From positions 2,163,501 through 2,227,500 of the forward strand of contig NZ_CP046056.1 of the NCBI RefSeq assembly GCF_016132445.1: a stretch of 64,000 bases of DNA. The letters are read 5' to 3'. A program made the position numbers and the translations under genes. Below the pieces are notes generated by a model that made no database searches, was not told where the DNA came from, and was given only the letters and a program-made list of their open reading frames with translations. Shown in pieces: positions 1-8,761 of this stretch. How positions within the stretch are numbered: position 1 is the stretch's first letter; each line of letters opens with the position of its first letter. The DNA is from Venatoribacter cucullus. GTDB lineage: Bacteria > Pseudomonadota > Gammaproteobacteria > Pseudomonadales > Oceanobacteraceae.

Positions 1-201
1 CGCAGATGAACAAAACCCTGTGCCATAACCAACCCGGTAACTCAATCAGATAAGGCCAGCATTGTAGCCATTAAGGGGCCGCAGGTCTTGTGCTGTGGCG
101 CGCCGAAGCGGCCAGTGCGCAGAAGCCGAAGCGCCCTGATGACTTTTATCCAAGGCCGGTGCAGACTAGCGCTTATTCACCCCGATTCACCGGAAATCGT
201 C

Positions 202-1104
202 ATGCGCATCGCTATTCTGTCCCGTAATTCCAACCTCTATTCCACCCGCCGCCTGAAAGAAGCCGGCGAACAACGGGGCCACGAAGTCGATATTATCGAC
301 ACCCTGCACTGTTATATGGACATCACCAGTAACAAACCCGCCGTCCGCTATAAAGGCGAAGCGCTGCCGCATTACGATGCCGTGATTCCGCGCATCGGCG
401 CCTCGGTTACCTTTTACGGCACCGCCGTGGTACGTCAGTTTGAAATGATGGGCACCTACTCCATCAATGAGTCGGTGGCCATCAGCCGCTCGCGCGACAA
501 ATTACGCTCGCTGCAGCTGTTATCCCGCAAAGGCATCGGCCTGCCGCGCACGGGTTTTGCTCATCGTCCGGATAATGTCGACGACCTGATCAAAAATGTT
601 GGCGGCGCGCCGCTGGTGATCAAGCTGCTGGAAGGCACCCAGGGCATTGGCGTGGTATTGGCAGAAAGCAAAAAAACCGCCGAAAGCATCATCGAGGCCT
701 TTATGGGCCTGAACGCCAATATCCTGATTCAGGAATACATTAAAGAAGCCGGCGGTGCCGATATCCGCTGTCTGGTGGTGGGCGGCAAGGTGGTGGCGGC
801 GATGAAACGTCAGGCCGCCGAAGGTGAATTCCGCTCGAACCTGCACCGGGGTGGCAGCGCCGAAATTGTGCGTTTATCGGCCGCCGAACGCCGCACCGCG
901 GTGGAAGCCGCCAAGGCCATGGGTCTGAATATGTGCGGCGTGGATATTCTGCGCTCCAACAACGGCCCGCTGGTGATGGAAGTGAATTCCTCACCGGGTC
1001 TCGAAGGTATTGAAAGTGCCACCGGCAAAGACGTGGCCGCCATGGTGTATCAGTTCCTGGAAAAAACCACCCGCAGCAGCACCCGCACCCGCGGCAATGG
1101 TTAA
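202..1104 (+). CDS. rimK: RimK-type ATP-grasp alpha-L-glutamate ligase
   Basis: An ATP-dependent ligase of the RimK family, which adds glutamate residues to the C-terminus of ribosomal protein S6. The 300-residue product matches the usual length. The first residues, [14 protein letters not shown], are the family N-terminus, so I chose the ATG at 202; the 38 codons of open frame upstream look non-coding. Visible features are the ATP-grasp nucleotide loop LLEGTQGIG (residues 142-150), the QEYI strand with D187 and R189 (177-189), and the metal/ATP-binding stretch VMEVNSSPG (258-266). The Shine-Dalgarno sequence is weak (GGAAA). The next gene starts 18 bases downstream, so the two are probably co-transcribed. 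Confidence 0.93.
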   Translation: MRIAILSRNSNLYSTRRLKEAGEQRGHEVDIIDTLHCYMDITSNKPAVRYKGEALPHYDAVIPRIGASVTFYGTAVVRQFEMMGTYSINESVAISRSRDKLRSLQLLSRKGIGLPRTGFAHRPDNVDDLIKNVGGAPLVIKLLEGTQGIGVVLAESKKTAESIIEAFMGLNANILIQEYIKEAGGADIRCLVVGGKVVAAMKRQAAEGEFRSNLHRGGSAEIVRLSAAERRTAVEAAKAMGLNMCGVDILRSNNGPLVMEVNSSPGLEGIESATGKDVAAMVYQFLEKTTRSSTRTRGNG

Positions 1105-1121
1105 ATACTATTAAGGAATCT

Positions 1122-2147
1122 ATGCAAAGCAGTGTTCTTGAAATTGCCGGGGTCAGCATCCAACCCGGCACAACCCAAAAAATTGAGCTGCCGGTTGGCC
1201 GCCTGTACACCGATGCCTCGGTGGCCATGCCCATCTATGTAAAACGTGGCCGCCGCGCCGGCCCCACCCTGTTTATCAGCGCCGCCGTGCACGGCGATGA
1301 ACTGAACGGCATCGCCATTATTCAGCGCCTGATCGCCAGTAAAGCCCTGAACAGCCTGCGCGGTACCCTTATCGCCGTGCCGGTGGTGAATGTGTACGGG
1401 GTGATCAGCCACAGCCGCTACCTGCCCGACCGCCGCGATTTAAACCGCTCTTTCCCCGGCAGTAAAAAAGGCTCGCTGGCGGCGCGCATGGCCAATATGT
1501 TTCTGGAAGAAATCGTCAGCAAATGCGATTACGGCATCGACTTTCATACCGGCGCCATTCACCGCTCTAACCTGCCGCAGATCCGCGCCAATTTAGACGA
1601 TGAAGAAACCGCCGCCATGGCGCGCGCTTTCGGCGTTCCCGTGTTACTGAACTCCGACGTGCGCGACGGTTCATTACGCGGCTGCGCCGCCGAACGGGGC
1701 GTAAAAACCCTGCTGTACGAAGCCGGCGAAGCGCTGCGCTTTGACGAACTGTGCATCCGCGCCGGTGAGCGCGGCACCATCAATGTGCTGCGCCACCTAG
1801 GCATGCTGCCGAAAAGCCGCAGCCGCAAAACCGCCCTGATCGAACCCGTGGTGGCACGCACCAGCGCCTGGGAACGCGCCACCGACAGCGGTTTTGTGCA
1901 ATACCATAAAGAACTGGGCGACCGGGTAAAAAAACAGGAATTACTGGCCACCATCCGCGACCCGTTCGGCACCGTACTGGCGGATGTGCGTTCCCGCTAT
2001 GAAGGCATCATCATCGGCAAGCAGAACATTCCGCTGGCGCAGGAGGGTGAAGCAATGTTTCACATTGCGTACTTTCATCAGCCGGATGATGTGGTGGGGG
2101 GCATCGAGCAGTTGCAGGATTTGTTGCCTGACGAGGCGCTTAACTGA
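1122..2147 (+). CDS. Succinylglutamate desuccinylase/aspartoacylase family zinc hydrolase
   Basis: A 341-residue member of the M14-like AstE/aspartoacylase family, zinc enzymes that hydrolyse amide bonds of N-acyl amino acids or glutamyl groups. Zinc ligands are visible as the HxxE motif in VHGDELNG (H57, E60) and H142 in DFHTG. The family motif DLNRSFPG lies at about 106-113, and E200/E203 in LLYEAGE are candidates for the catalytic glutamate. The C-terminal 90 residues (GFVQYHKELGDRV onward) resemble a biotinyl-like beta domain seen in this family. AAGGAATCT precedes the ATG. It follows rimK closely, so it may act on the same glutamate-tailed substrate, but that is inference. The true substrate is unknown. 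Confidence 0.85.
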   Translation: MQSSVLEIAGVSIQPGTTQKIELPVGRLYTDASVAMPIYVKRGRRAGPTLFISAAVHGDELNGIAIIQRLIASKALNSLRGTLIAVPVVNVYGVISHSRYLPDRRDLNRSFPGSKKGSLAARMANMFLEEIVSKCDYGIDFHTGAIHRSNLPQIRANLDDEETAAMARAFGVPVLLNSDVRDGSLRGCAAERGVKTLLYEAGEALRFDELCIRAGERGTINVLRHLGMLPKSRSRKTALIEPVVARTSAWERATDSGFVQYHKELGDRVKKQELLATIRDPFGTVLADVRSRYEGIIIGKQNIPLAQEGEAMFHIAYFHQPDDVVGGIEQLQDLLPDEALN

Positions 2148-2378
2148 CGCTGTTGGCCAGCCCGCCGGGCTGAGGTTATTGCCAGCCCTGGCGGGCTGGT
2201 TGGCTGCCACTGCGTGGCAGCTTTTTGCGGCTTCCAGCCGCTGTTAGAGCTGCCGCTGCGCGGCAGCTGATGCGGGGCTCCGCCCCTGCACCCCAATGTA
2301 AGGAGAGGTGTCTCCTTACAATCCTCTCTGGCCCGCGTCCCAGCTGATCCTGGCTAAAAAAATCCGGTTAAGCCAACG

Positions 2379-2428
2379 GATCGTAAGGCACGTCCTGTGC
2401 CACGATCCTTGCCCGGAGTCATCCGGGC
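2379..2428 (+). repeat. 50-base inverted repeat, left arm
   Basis: This arm starts with GATCGTAAGGCACGTCCTGT and ends with ATCCGGGC. Its reverse complement is found at 2637-2686 with 3 differences in 50 bases. It contains an imperfect GATCGTAAGGCAC/GTGCCACGATC stem followed by a GCCCGGA/TCCGGGC hairpin. Confidence 0.9.
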
Positions 2429-2636
2429 ATGGCTACCGTATTTTTTACCTGCGGGCTGGCCCGAATGGGCCGGGAAAAACCGCAGCAATCTGAATAGATT
2501 TTTGCGGCCTACGGCCGGATATTTTCTTTTGGTTTTTTGGTTTTGCGCGAAGCGCACAAAAAAACGTTGCCGGCGAAGCCGCTGCGGTTTGAACCGCGCC
2601 TATAGCACGCCGAAATGAAGCGTCATTGACAGGTCC

Positions 2637-2686
2637 GCCCGGATGATTCCGGGCGAGGATCGTGGCACACGACGTGCCTTACGATC
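2637..2686 (-). repeat. 50-base inverted repeat, right arm
   Basis: This is the partner of the arm at 2379-2428, in opposite orientation. It lies inside a larger potential multi-branched fold closed by TATAGCACG (2601-2609) with CGTGCTATA (2722-2730) and by GTCATTG (2622-2628) with CAATGAC (2699-2705). Confidence 0.9.
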
Positions 2687-2899
2687 CGTGGCCGTCGGCA
2701 ATGACGGTGAATGAGGAAATACGTGCTATACAGCGCAAAGCTGGAGCGCGAGGATAAGTTCCTCGCAATCGGGGTGCAGGGGCGGAGCCCCGCATCAGGT
2801 CGCCAACGGCGGCCTGTCCAGCGGCTGCAGGCCGCATAAGCCGTCACGCAGTGACGGCTAAACCAGCCCGGCAGGGCTGGCAGCGGACTGGCAATAACA

Positions 2900-3712
2900 T
2901 CAGCCCAGCGGGCTGAAAAACTCCCGCACGGCATTGCGGTACGTTTGCTCGAGCACGTCCTCAACGCGGATACCTTTCACTTCAGCGATTTTCTCAGCCA
3001 CAAAGGGCAAATACACCGGCGCATTTTCCACGCCACGGAACGGCACTGGGGTTAAAAACGGTGCATCGGTTTCCAGCAGTAAATGCGTCAGCGGTGTAGC
3101 CGCGACTACTTCGCGCACGTTGTCGGCTTTATTGAAAGTAACAATGCCATTAATGCCTAAACAAAAGCCCAGTTCCACCGCCACCTGTGCCAGTTCCATA
3201 CCCGAAGTGAAGCTGTGTACCACCCCTTTGCGGCGCAGCTGCGGCGCGTATTCACGCAGCATCGCCATGGTGTCGTCGTCGGCTTCGCGGGTGTGAATCA
3301 CCACCGGTAAATCACACTCGACCGCCAGCTGTAATTGGCGGGCAAAGACCTGACGTTGCACGGTGCGGTCGCAGTGGTCGTAAAAATAATCCAGGCCGAT
3401 TTCCCCTACCGCCACCACTTTGTCGTGGGCGGCGTGGGTCTGAATGTAGCCGGCGGTATCGTCGCTGAATTTCGCCGCTTCATGCGGGTGTACGCCGAGG
3501 GTGGCGAACACATCAGCAAAGCGTTCCGCCAGTGCCAGTACGCCGGGCATATTGTCCGGCTCGACGCTGATGCTCATAAAGCGTTCTACGCCAATGGCGC
3601 GGGCGGCGGCCAGAATCTCGTCCGGGGCGGCGGTTTTTAAATAATCGAGGTGAAAGTGGGTCTCGATAATCGGCAGGCCGTAGGCCGGAATGGTGCGGTT
3701 TTTCTTGCTCAT
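2900..3712 (-). CDS. TatD-family metal-dependent hydrolase
   Basis: A 270-residue TatD-family protein, a TIM-barrel metal-dependent hydrolase; characterised members are 3'-5' DNases. The metal ligands are visible: HFH at 19-21 in ETHFHLD, E103 in VGEIGLDYFYD, H139 in VVIHTREADDD, H165 in VVHSFTSG and D215 in LLETDAPFLTP. The start at 3712 follows the lumazine synthase stop by 3 bases, so the two form a translationally close pair. The stop codon sits in the outermost hairpin of the adjacent palindromic block (TCAGCCC...GGGCTGA). Which of the TatD, YcfH or YjjV subgroups it belongs to cannot be settled by eye. Confidence 0.9.
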   Translation of the reverse strand: MSKKNRTIPAYGLPIIETHFHLDYLKTAAPDEILAAARAIGVERFMSISVEPDNMPGVLALAERFADVFATLGVHPHEAAKFSDDTAGYIQTHAAHDKVVAVGEIGLDYFYDHCDRTVQRQVFARQLQLAVECDLPVVIHTREADDDTMAMLREYAPQLRRKGVVHSFTSGMELAQVAVELGFCLGINGIVTFNKADNVREVVAATPLTHLLLETDAPFLTPVPFRGVENAPVYLPFVAEKIAEVKGIRVEDVLEQTYRNAVREFFSPLG

Positions 3713-3715
3713 AAC

Positions 3716-4189
3716 TTACAGCGCACGGGCGGCAGCGGCTAAGCGCATGGCCTGGTCGGCCGCGTTGGCCAACTCCTGCCCTTTCAGCACAAAATGACGG
3801 ATAAAATAATTGCTGTGTTCGTCGTGCTCGTGGAAATGATGCGGGGTCAGCACGGCGGTTAATACCGGCACTTCGGTTTCCAGCTGCACCTGCATCAGAC
3901 CATTACACACGGCCGCGGCAACAAAATCGTGGCGGTAAATACCGCCGTCCACCACCAGTCCGGTAGCGGCGATGGCCTGATAACGGCCACTTTTAGCCAG
4001 TAATTTGGCCTGCAGGGGAATTTCGTAAGCACCCGGAACTTCAATGGCATCAATATTTTCAGCGGCATAACCACGGGCGAGCAGTTCGGTACGGAATCCT
4101 TCCACGCCTTTCATCACGATGTCGGCATGCCAGGCGGCATGAAGAATGGCGACGCGTTGGTGTTGCGGAGCAAAAGTGCTGTTGGTCAT
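3716..4189 (-). CDS. ribH: 6,7-dimethyl-8-ribityllumazine synthase, RibH2-like
   Basis: Lumazine synthase, which condenses a ribityl-aminopyrimidine with a butanone phosphate in the penultimate step of riboflavin synthesis. The 157-residue product shows the substrate-binding W20 in AAWHADIV, the VPGAYEIP loop (51-58), and R86-H87 near the usual catalytic histidine position. The HADIV and TPHHFHEHDEH signatures resemble type II enzymes (Brucella RibH2, decameric) more than the icosahedral RibH normally found in a ribD-ribE-ribBA-ribH-nusB cluster. It stands alone here with a tatD-like gene, away from other rib genes. I saw no FMN riboswitch in the 170 bases upstream. Confidence 0.88.
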   Translation of the reverse strand: MTNSTFAPQHQRVAILHAAWHADIVMKGVEGFRTELLARGYAAENIDAIEVPGAYEIPLQAKLLAKSGRYQAIAATGLVVDGGIYRHDFVAAAVCNGLMQVQLETEVPVLTAVLTPHHFHEHDEHSNYFIRHFVLKGQELANAADQAMRLAAAARAL

Positions 4190-4358
4190 GGTGTCGGATT
4201 CCGGTTGGTTCGCTGAAGATCAACCGGGCTGGTTACCGGCTGCGCCGGCAATATAGGCAGTTTGACGGATGGCGTCAAAGGTGAAGCCGGCAACGGACTG
4301 TGCCGCTGCCGTAAACGATGTCCGGGGTTGTGTCGTCCACAAACCCCGGCGGAACGCA

Positions 4359-5801
4359 TCAGGCCTGCGGGTTACGCGGACGGCGCGGTGCGGAGGAGCG
4401 GTTCTGCGGGCGGGCGCTGTCGCTGCGGTTACCATCGGCACGGTTACCGGCACTGCGGTTTCCGTTGGCCGCGGCACCGGCGCTGCGGGGTTTCTGGCTC
4501 TGACCTTGTCCTTCAGCACGACGCTGGCCGTCACCTTGCGGACGACGCTGGCCACGGCCGGCACCCGGCGCGCGGGGTTCGCGGTCAAAGGTGTCTTTAA
4601 AACCTTTCGGATCTTTGGCTTTTTTCGGTTTGCGCGGTGCGCGCGGACGCGATTCCGGTACCGCTACCTGCGGTTCAAAACCGGCCAGTACGCGGCGTTC
4701 AATGCTCTTACCGATCAGGCCTTCAATGCCTTCCAGGTCTTCCAGCTCTTCCGCGCACACCAGCGAAATGGCTTCACCGGTGGCGCCGGCGCGGCCGGTA
4801 CGGCCAATGCGGTGCACATAGTCGGCCGGCACGTTGGGCAGTTCGAAGTTCACCACATGAGGCAGTTGTTCAATATCCAGACCACGGGCGGCGATATCGG
4901 TGGCCACCAGCACGGCAATATCACCGCTTTTGAATTCGGCCAGTGCGCGGGTACGGGCGCCCTGGCTTTTATTGCCATGAATGGCCGCGGCGGTGATGTC
5001 GTTTTTCTGCAGGTGTTCCGCCAAGCGGTTAGCACCGTGCTTGGTACGGGTAAATACCAGCACCTGCTTCCACTGGTTGTCTTTCAGCAGCTGGCTGAGC
5101 AGTTGCGGCTTACGTTTTTTATCGGCCGGAATGACCCACTGCTCGACACTGTGCGCGGTGCTGTTACGCGGGCTGACGTCGATTTCCAGCGGATCGTGCA
5201 CCAGGCCTTTGGCCAGGGTGCGAATTTCGGGCGAGAACGTGGCGGAAAACAGCAGGTTCTGCCGCTGTTTCGGCAGCAGCGCCAGAATTTTTTTAATGTC
5301 GTGAATAAAGCCCATGTCGAGCATACGGTCGGCTTCGTCCAGCACCAGGAACTCGACCGCATCAAAGCGGATGGCGTTTTGCTGGTACAGATCAAGCAGA
5401 CGACCGGGGCAAGCCACCAGCACATCCACACCACGACGCAGGGCAATCATTTGCGGGTTAATGCTGACGCCACCAAATACCACGGTAGAGCGCAGCTGCA
5501 GGTATTTGCCGTATTCGGCGACGTTTTCGCCGACCTGGGCGGCCAGTTCGCGGGTTGGGGTTAATACCAGGGCGCGGGTGCGGTTAGCACCGGCGGATTT
5601 GCCATTCTGCAGCAGGTGCAGCATCGGTAAGGTAAAGCCGGCGGTTTTGCCGGTACCGGTCTGGGCGGCGGCCATCACATCGCGGCCGGCCAATACGGCC
5701 GGAATGGCTTGTGCCTGCACGGGGGATGGAATGGTGTAACCCTGTTCGGTCACGGCTTTAAGAATAGGTTCGGCCAGGCCGAGATCAGTAAACTGAGTCA
5801 T
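4359..5801 (-). CDS. rhlE: DEAD-box ATP-dependent RNA helicase, RhlE type
   Basis: An RNA helicase for RNA and ribosome remodelling. All core motifs are present: Q motif with F4 and Q29, motif I AQTGTGKT (46-53), Ia [12 protein letters not shown] (155-158), SAT (186-188), ARGLDI (305-310) and [10 protein letters not shown] (330-339). From residue 381 the protein is a 100-residue low-complexity tail rich in Arg, Pro, Asn, Gln and Gly, typical of RhlE-type enzymes and likely to bind RNA nonspecifically. I start it at the ATG at 5801 (MTQFTDLGL), preceded by AGGAAT; the 22 upstream codons do not fit the family. It is probably monocistronic, since 170 bases separate it from the SDR gene. Confidence 0.93.
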   Translation of the reverse strand: MTQFTDLGLAEPILKAVTEQGYTIPSPVQAQAIPAVLAGRDVMAAAQTGTGKTAGFTLPMLHLLQNGKSAGANRTRALVLTPTRELAAQVGENVAEYGKYLQLRSTVVFGGVSINPQMIALRRGVDVLVACPGRLLDLYQQNAIRFDAVEFLVLDEADRMLDMGFIHDIKKILALLPKQRQNLLFSATFSPEIRTLAKGLVHDPLEIDVSPRNSTAHSVEQWVIPADKKRKPQLLSQLLKDNQWKQVLVFTRTKHGANRLAEHLQKNDITAAAIHGNKSQGARTRALAEFKSGDIAVLVATDIAARGLDIEQLPHVVNFELPNVPADYVHRIGRTGRAGATGEAISLVCAEELEDLEGIEGLIGKSIERRVLAGFEPQVAVPESRPRAPRKPKKAKDPKGFKDTFDREPRAPGAGRGQRRPQGDGQRRAEGQGQSQKPRSAGAAANGNRSAGNRADGNRSDSARPQNRSSAPRRPRNPQA

Positions 5802-5971
5802 GCTAGAGGTATTCCTGAGAAGCTGACGTAAGAGGTACAGCGGTACGGCGTCAGCAACCCAGACCACGCCGGGCAGGCCCGGGATTTTGCCACCGGACAG
5901 TGCCGGCGTTAAGAAGGGGCGGACTGTACCGGAACCCCGGCGGGTAGTCCAGCACAGCCGCGGTTGCGCGG

Positions 5972-6724
5972 TTATACCGCCAGATAACCACCATCGGCCG
6001 CGTAGTAGGCGCCGGTAACAAAGGACGCGGCATCACTGAGCAGCCAGGCCACCAGAGCGGCAATTTCCTGCGGTTGTCCCAAACGCCCGACGGCGTGTTT
6101 GCTTTCCAGCGCTGCCACCACCTCCGCCGGTAAACCACCGTCGACCATGGGTGTGTGCACAAAGGCAGGGCCCACCGAGTTGATGCGGATATTGTCCTGC
6201 GCGTGTTCTACCGCCGCACATTTGGTTAACCCCACCACACCGTGTTTGGCGGCCACATAGGCCGGCGCACCAGCAAAGGCAACCTGCCCCAGAATGGAAG
6301 CCATATTCACAATGCTGCCGCCGCCGTGTTCGCGCATATACCGCAGCTGTTCGCGCTGGCAGTAATAGACACCGTTCAGGTTAATGGCGATCACTTTATC
6401 CCAGCCATCCAGCGGATAATCGGCCGAGCTGGCGGAAGGGCCACCGATGCCGGCGTTATTCACCGCCAGATCCAGACCACCCAGCTGCTTAACGGTTTCT
6501 GCGGTTGCTGCCGCCACGGCCGCGGCATCACTGACATCCACCTTCAGACCAATGCATTTCACGCCCAGCGCAGCAACGCGGGCCACGGCGTTATCCAGCT
6601 GCGGATTAATATCCCAGATCGCCACATCGGCACCGGAACGGGCCAGGGTTTCGGCAATGGCCAGACCAATACCGGAGGCCGCCCCGGTAACAATGGCTTT
6701 TTTACCCTGCATTTCGTAATTCAT
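5972..6724 (-). CDS. SDR-family NAD(P)-dependent dehydrogenase
   Basis: A classical short-chain dehydrogenase/reductase of 250 residues, the standard length. Visible motifs are the Rossmann glycine motif TGAASGIG (13-20), the NNAG motif (89-92) and the catalytic set S143, Y156 and K160 (YVAAK). Aspartate 38 at the end of the second beta strand (IWDIN) suggests NAD rather than NADP. The ATG at 6724 has a strong AAGGAGA ribosome site 7 bases away; the 26 upstream in-frame codons are rejected. The substrate is not predictable; FabG-like and hydroxyacyl dehydrogenases look similar. It lies downstream of the sensor gene on the same strand, separated by a GC-rich hairpin. Confidence 0.88.
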   Translation of the reverse strand: MNYEMQGKKAIVTGAASGIGLAIAETLARSGADVAIWDINPQLDNAVARVAALGVKCIGLKVDVSDAAAVAAATAETVKQLGGLDLAVNNAGIGGPSASSADYPLDGWDKVIAINLNGVYYCQREQLRYMREHGGGSIVNMASILGQVAFAGAPAYVAAKHGVVGLTKCAAVEHAQDNIRINSVGPAFVHTPMVDGGLPAEVVAALESKHAVGRLGQPQEIAALVAWLLSDAASFVTGAYYAADGGYLAV

Positions 6725-6809
6725 AACAATCTCCTTGTGAGTTTGATCCTGAATGTTCAGAACGCTTTCAGGAGCTCTCACCATGGCACAGCATGATGAC
6801 AATGGTATT

Positions 6810-6829
6810 GACCCGGCTCAGGCCGGGTC
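6810..6829. terminator. GC-rich hairpin at the sensor gene 3' end
   Basis: GACCCGGC and GCCGGGTC form a perfect 8-base stem with a 4-base loop. It overlaps the last codons and stop of the sensor gene. No T-run follows on either strand, so it may be a 3'-end stabiliser or a weak terminator. Confidence 0.45.
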
Positions 6830-8698
6830 GGAATTCACGGCTCGCAATGGCCGCAGCAGGAAAAACAAAATAACCGGCATCAGCAGCAACCAGAATAAAC
6901 CGATAATAAAGGCCGAACGCTGCACGTCCCGCAGGGCACTGGTAAACAGCCGTTGTTCGGTGACCACAAAGGCAAAATATTCTTCACGGTCGCTGATACG
7001 GCTGAGGGAAGACACAAAAAAGTAATAATGTTCGCCACTTTCACCCTGCGGCACCATGGCCCGGCCGTTACCCCGCGCAACCATATCCAGTACCGCCGGA
7101 TAGGGTACGACCGACAGGGCAATATCGCGGGGTATTTCACTGTCATGCAGCCAGCGTTCCTGCAGTTGCGCCAACACATTGCCGGGTAAAGCGGCGATGG
7201 CGCTGTTCAGAATGTCTGCCAGTGGCTGTAAATCTTGCCGCAACTGAAAATGTACCGTCGCCGGTAATGCCTGCAGCCCGTTTATTTCACTGTGAAAAAC
7301 CAGATCACGCAGAAAAAACTGTCCCGCGGTGCGTCTTAAAATGGTTTCGCTGTCGAGGGTGGCAAACGCCTGACCATTGGCCACCATTTCCAGGGCCGTC
7401 CGGGTGGAATCAACAATTCGCACGGCCAGATTGGGGTAGCGTTGCTTCAGCACCGCATTCAGCGACCAGCCTTCCGGCATCACCAGCACTCTGGGGTATA
7501 AATCCTCCAGATTGGCGGGGGCAGCAGTGTCTTTACGGGTAACCAGCGTGTAATCCAGCGTCAGCCAGGCGTCGGTAAAAATCCCCCGCGCCCGGTTTTC
7601 ATCCGTCGCAATCACCGGCTGCAGTATTTCCAGCTCGCCTTTATTAAACAGCTGAACTAATTCCGGCCAGCGATAGCCATTAATAAATTCCAGTTCCAGC
7701 CCGGTCATACCGGCCAGCAAGCGCAGTAAATCAATACTGTAGCCTTTGGGTTCGCCGGCAATGGCAAAATCAATAGGGGCCCAGTCGGGCTCGTTGGCAA
7801 CGCGGATTTTGCCCAGACTTTTAATATAGGCTTGCTGCGCTTCGCTGAGGGCTAACGGTGGTGGTTTGGGTAACGCCCGTTGCTGTACCGTGGCATGATT
7901 ACTGGCCAGTAATTCACCGCTGCGCTGAAATAAAAATAATTCACCATCGAGGCTCAGCGGCTGGCTGCGTAATTGATCGGACAGCGCCGAAAAGGCCACA
8001 TCCACCGTCAGCACTGCCGGCCGTTCAGTGGCTGCCTGACTGGCGGGAATCTGCAGGGAAAAACTCTGCCCCGGTGCCTGCAGATGCTGAAATAAATACG
8101 GGCGGGTTTTATAGACTTTGTTGCGGGTGGCGTTGGTAAACCATAAGCGCTGAGTCGCGTCGTAATCACTGCGTTCGCTGCGGGAATAATTCGCCTGCAG
8201 CTGTTCATTCAGGTAGGTAAACCGGCGTTCGCGTTTGGCTCCTTCCCCCTGCACGACAATTTCCACCCAACGGTCACTGGGCATTGCCTGCAGCTGGAGG
8301 CGGACATCATCGCTGGTATTCAGGTTCACCAGCTCGTAAAAATCGCCGTTACCAAAGCCGATATAAATGGCATAAAAGACCGGGTTACTGCGCATGACTT
8401 CAGCAAACAGTTCTGCGGTATCCGGATGCACCCATTGCTGCTCCATCAGATTGGGGTGCCGGGCCAGAATACGCACAATCTGACTGGCGCGGTTATCAAT
8501 ACCGCTGAGGTAATCGCGGGTGGTGGTCGCGGCCAGTTCGTAGCGGGCCTCAGCGGAACTGAGGGCCATGCTGCGGCTGAAATAATAATGCAGGGCAATT
8601 GCCAGCACCGAACTGATAAGACTGACGGCAACCACCACCAGTACCATGCGTTGCCGCCAACGCCAGCGCTGGCGTTGCAGATCTCCTTCCCACTGCAT
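6818..8698 (-). CDS. Membrane-anchored periplasmic sensor with SBP_bac_3-like domain and no output domain
   Basis: The 626-residue product has a basic N-terminus, a membrane segment at about 18-39, and a roughly 220-residue periplasmic part resembling a dCache-type sensor (YYFSRSMALSSAEARYE onward, with the YIGFGNGDFYEL strand). A substrate-binding-protein-3-like domain follows, beginning near KIRVANEPDWAPIDF and GYSIDLLRLLAG. A second membrane segment lies at about 595-616, and the protein ends 10 residues later (RPLRAVNSDPA). Histidine kinases, GGDEF or HD-GYP proteins with this front end normally carry a cytoplasmic output domain here, and none is encoded in any frame downstream. The ATG at 8698 has GGGAG upstream. 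It may be a truncated receptor or one that signals through a partner. Confidence 0.75.
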   Translation of the reverse strand: MQWEGDLQRQRWRWRQRMVLVVVAVSLISSVLAIALHYYFSRSMALSSAEARYELAATTTRDYLSGIDNRASQIVRILARHPNLMEQQWVHPDTAELFAEVMRSNPVFYAIYIGFGNGDFYELVNLNTSDDVRLQLQAMPSDRWVEIVVQGEGAKRERRFTYLNEQLQANYSRSERSDYDATQRLWFTNATRNKVYKTRPYLFQHLQAPGQSFSLQIPASQAATERPAVLTVDVAFSALSDQLRSQPLSLDGELFLFQRSGELLASNHATVQQRALPKPPPLALSEAQQAYIKSLGKIRVANEPDWAPIDFAIAGEPKGYSIDLLRLLAGMTGLELEFINGYRWPELVQLFNKGELEILQPVIATDENRARGIFTDAWLTLDYTLVTRKDTAAPANLEDLYPRVLVMPEGWSLNAVLKQRYPNLAVRIVDSTRTALEMVANGQAFATLDSETILRRTAGQFFLRDLVFHSEINGLQALPATVHFQLRQDLQPLADILNSAIAALPGNVLAQLQERWLHDSEIPRDIALSVVPYPAVLDMVARGNGRAMVPQGESGEHYYFFVSSLSRISDREEYFAFVVTEQRLFTSALRDVQRSAFIIGLFWLLLMPVILFFLLRPLRAVNSDPA

Positions 8699-8761
8699 AG
8701 ATCAACTCCCTAACCGCTTTTGTTCAGACTGCCAGACAGCAGCGCCAACAATCAAGCGTCG

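Larger units (their letters stand above)
2148..2899. repeat. Symmetric mosaic of nested hairpins between convergent genes
   Basis: This 750-base stretch has no convincing gene. It is packed with short palindromes whose left half is mirrored, in inverted order, by the right half. Clear inverted pairs are 2267-2294 with 2771-2798 (28 bases, identical) and 2379-2428 with 2637-2686 (50 bases, 3 mismatches). Outside these, 2157-2260 matches the reverse complement of about 2800-2902 in a diverged form. The right arm starts inside the last codons of the tatD-like gene. Individual hairpins include 2182-2199, 2203-2221, 2297-2320, 2458-2471 and 2840-2858. Short T-runs follow a few hairpins, so one role may be bidirectional termination, but the size and symmetry exceed that need. 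Confidence 0.8.

Noticed and set aside
1-201. End of an upstream gene before rimK
   Set aside because: Frames close early (for example at base 28 or 53) but there is too little sequence to identify a protein.
2308-2618. Short frames inside the palindromic block
   Set aside because: They run through hairpins and inverted repeats, have no ribosome sites and are not consistent between the two arms.
4190-4358. Possible FMN riboswitch before the lumazine synthase gene
   Set aside because: I looked for the conserved FMN-element blocks on the minus strand and found none.
4269-5564. Open frame of 431 codons opposite rhlE
   Set aside because: It is antisense to a helicase with all motifs intact, and its translation has no domain.
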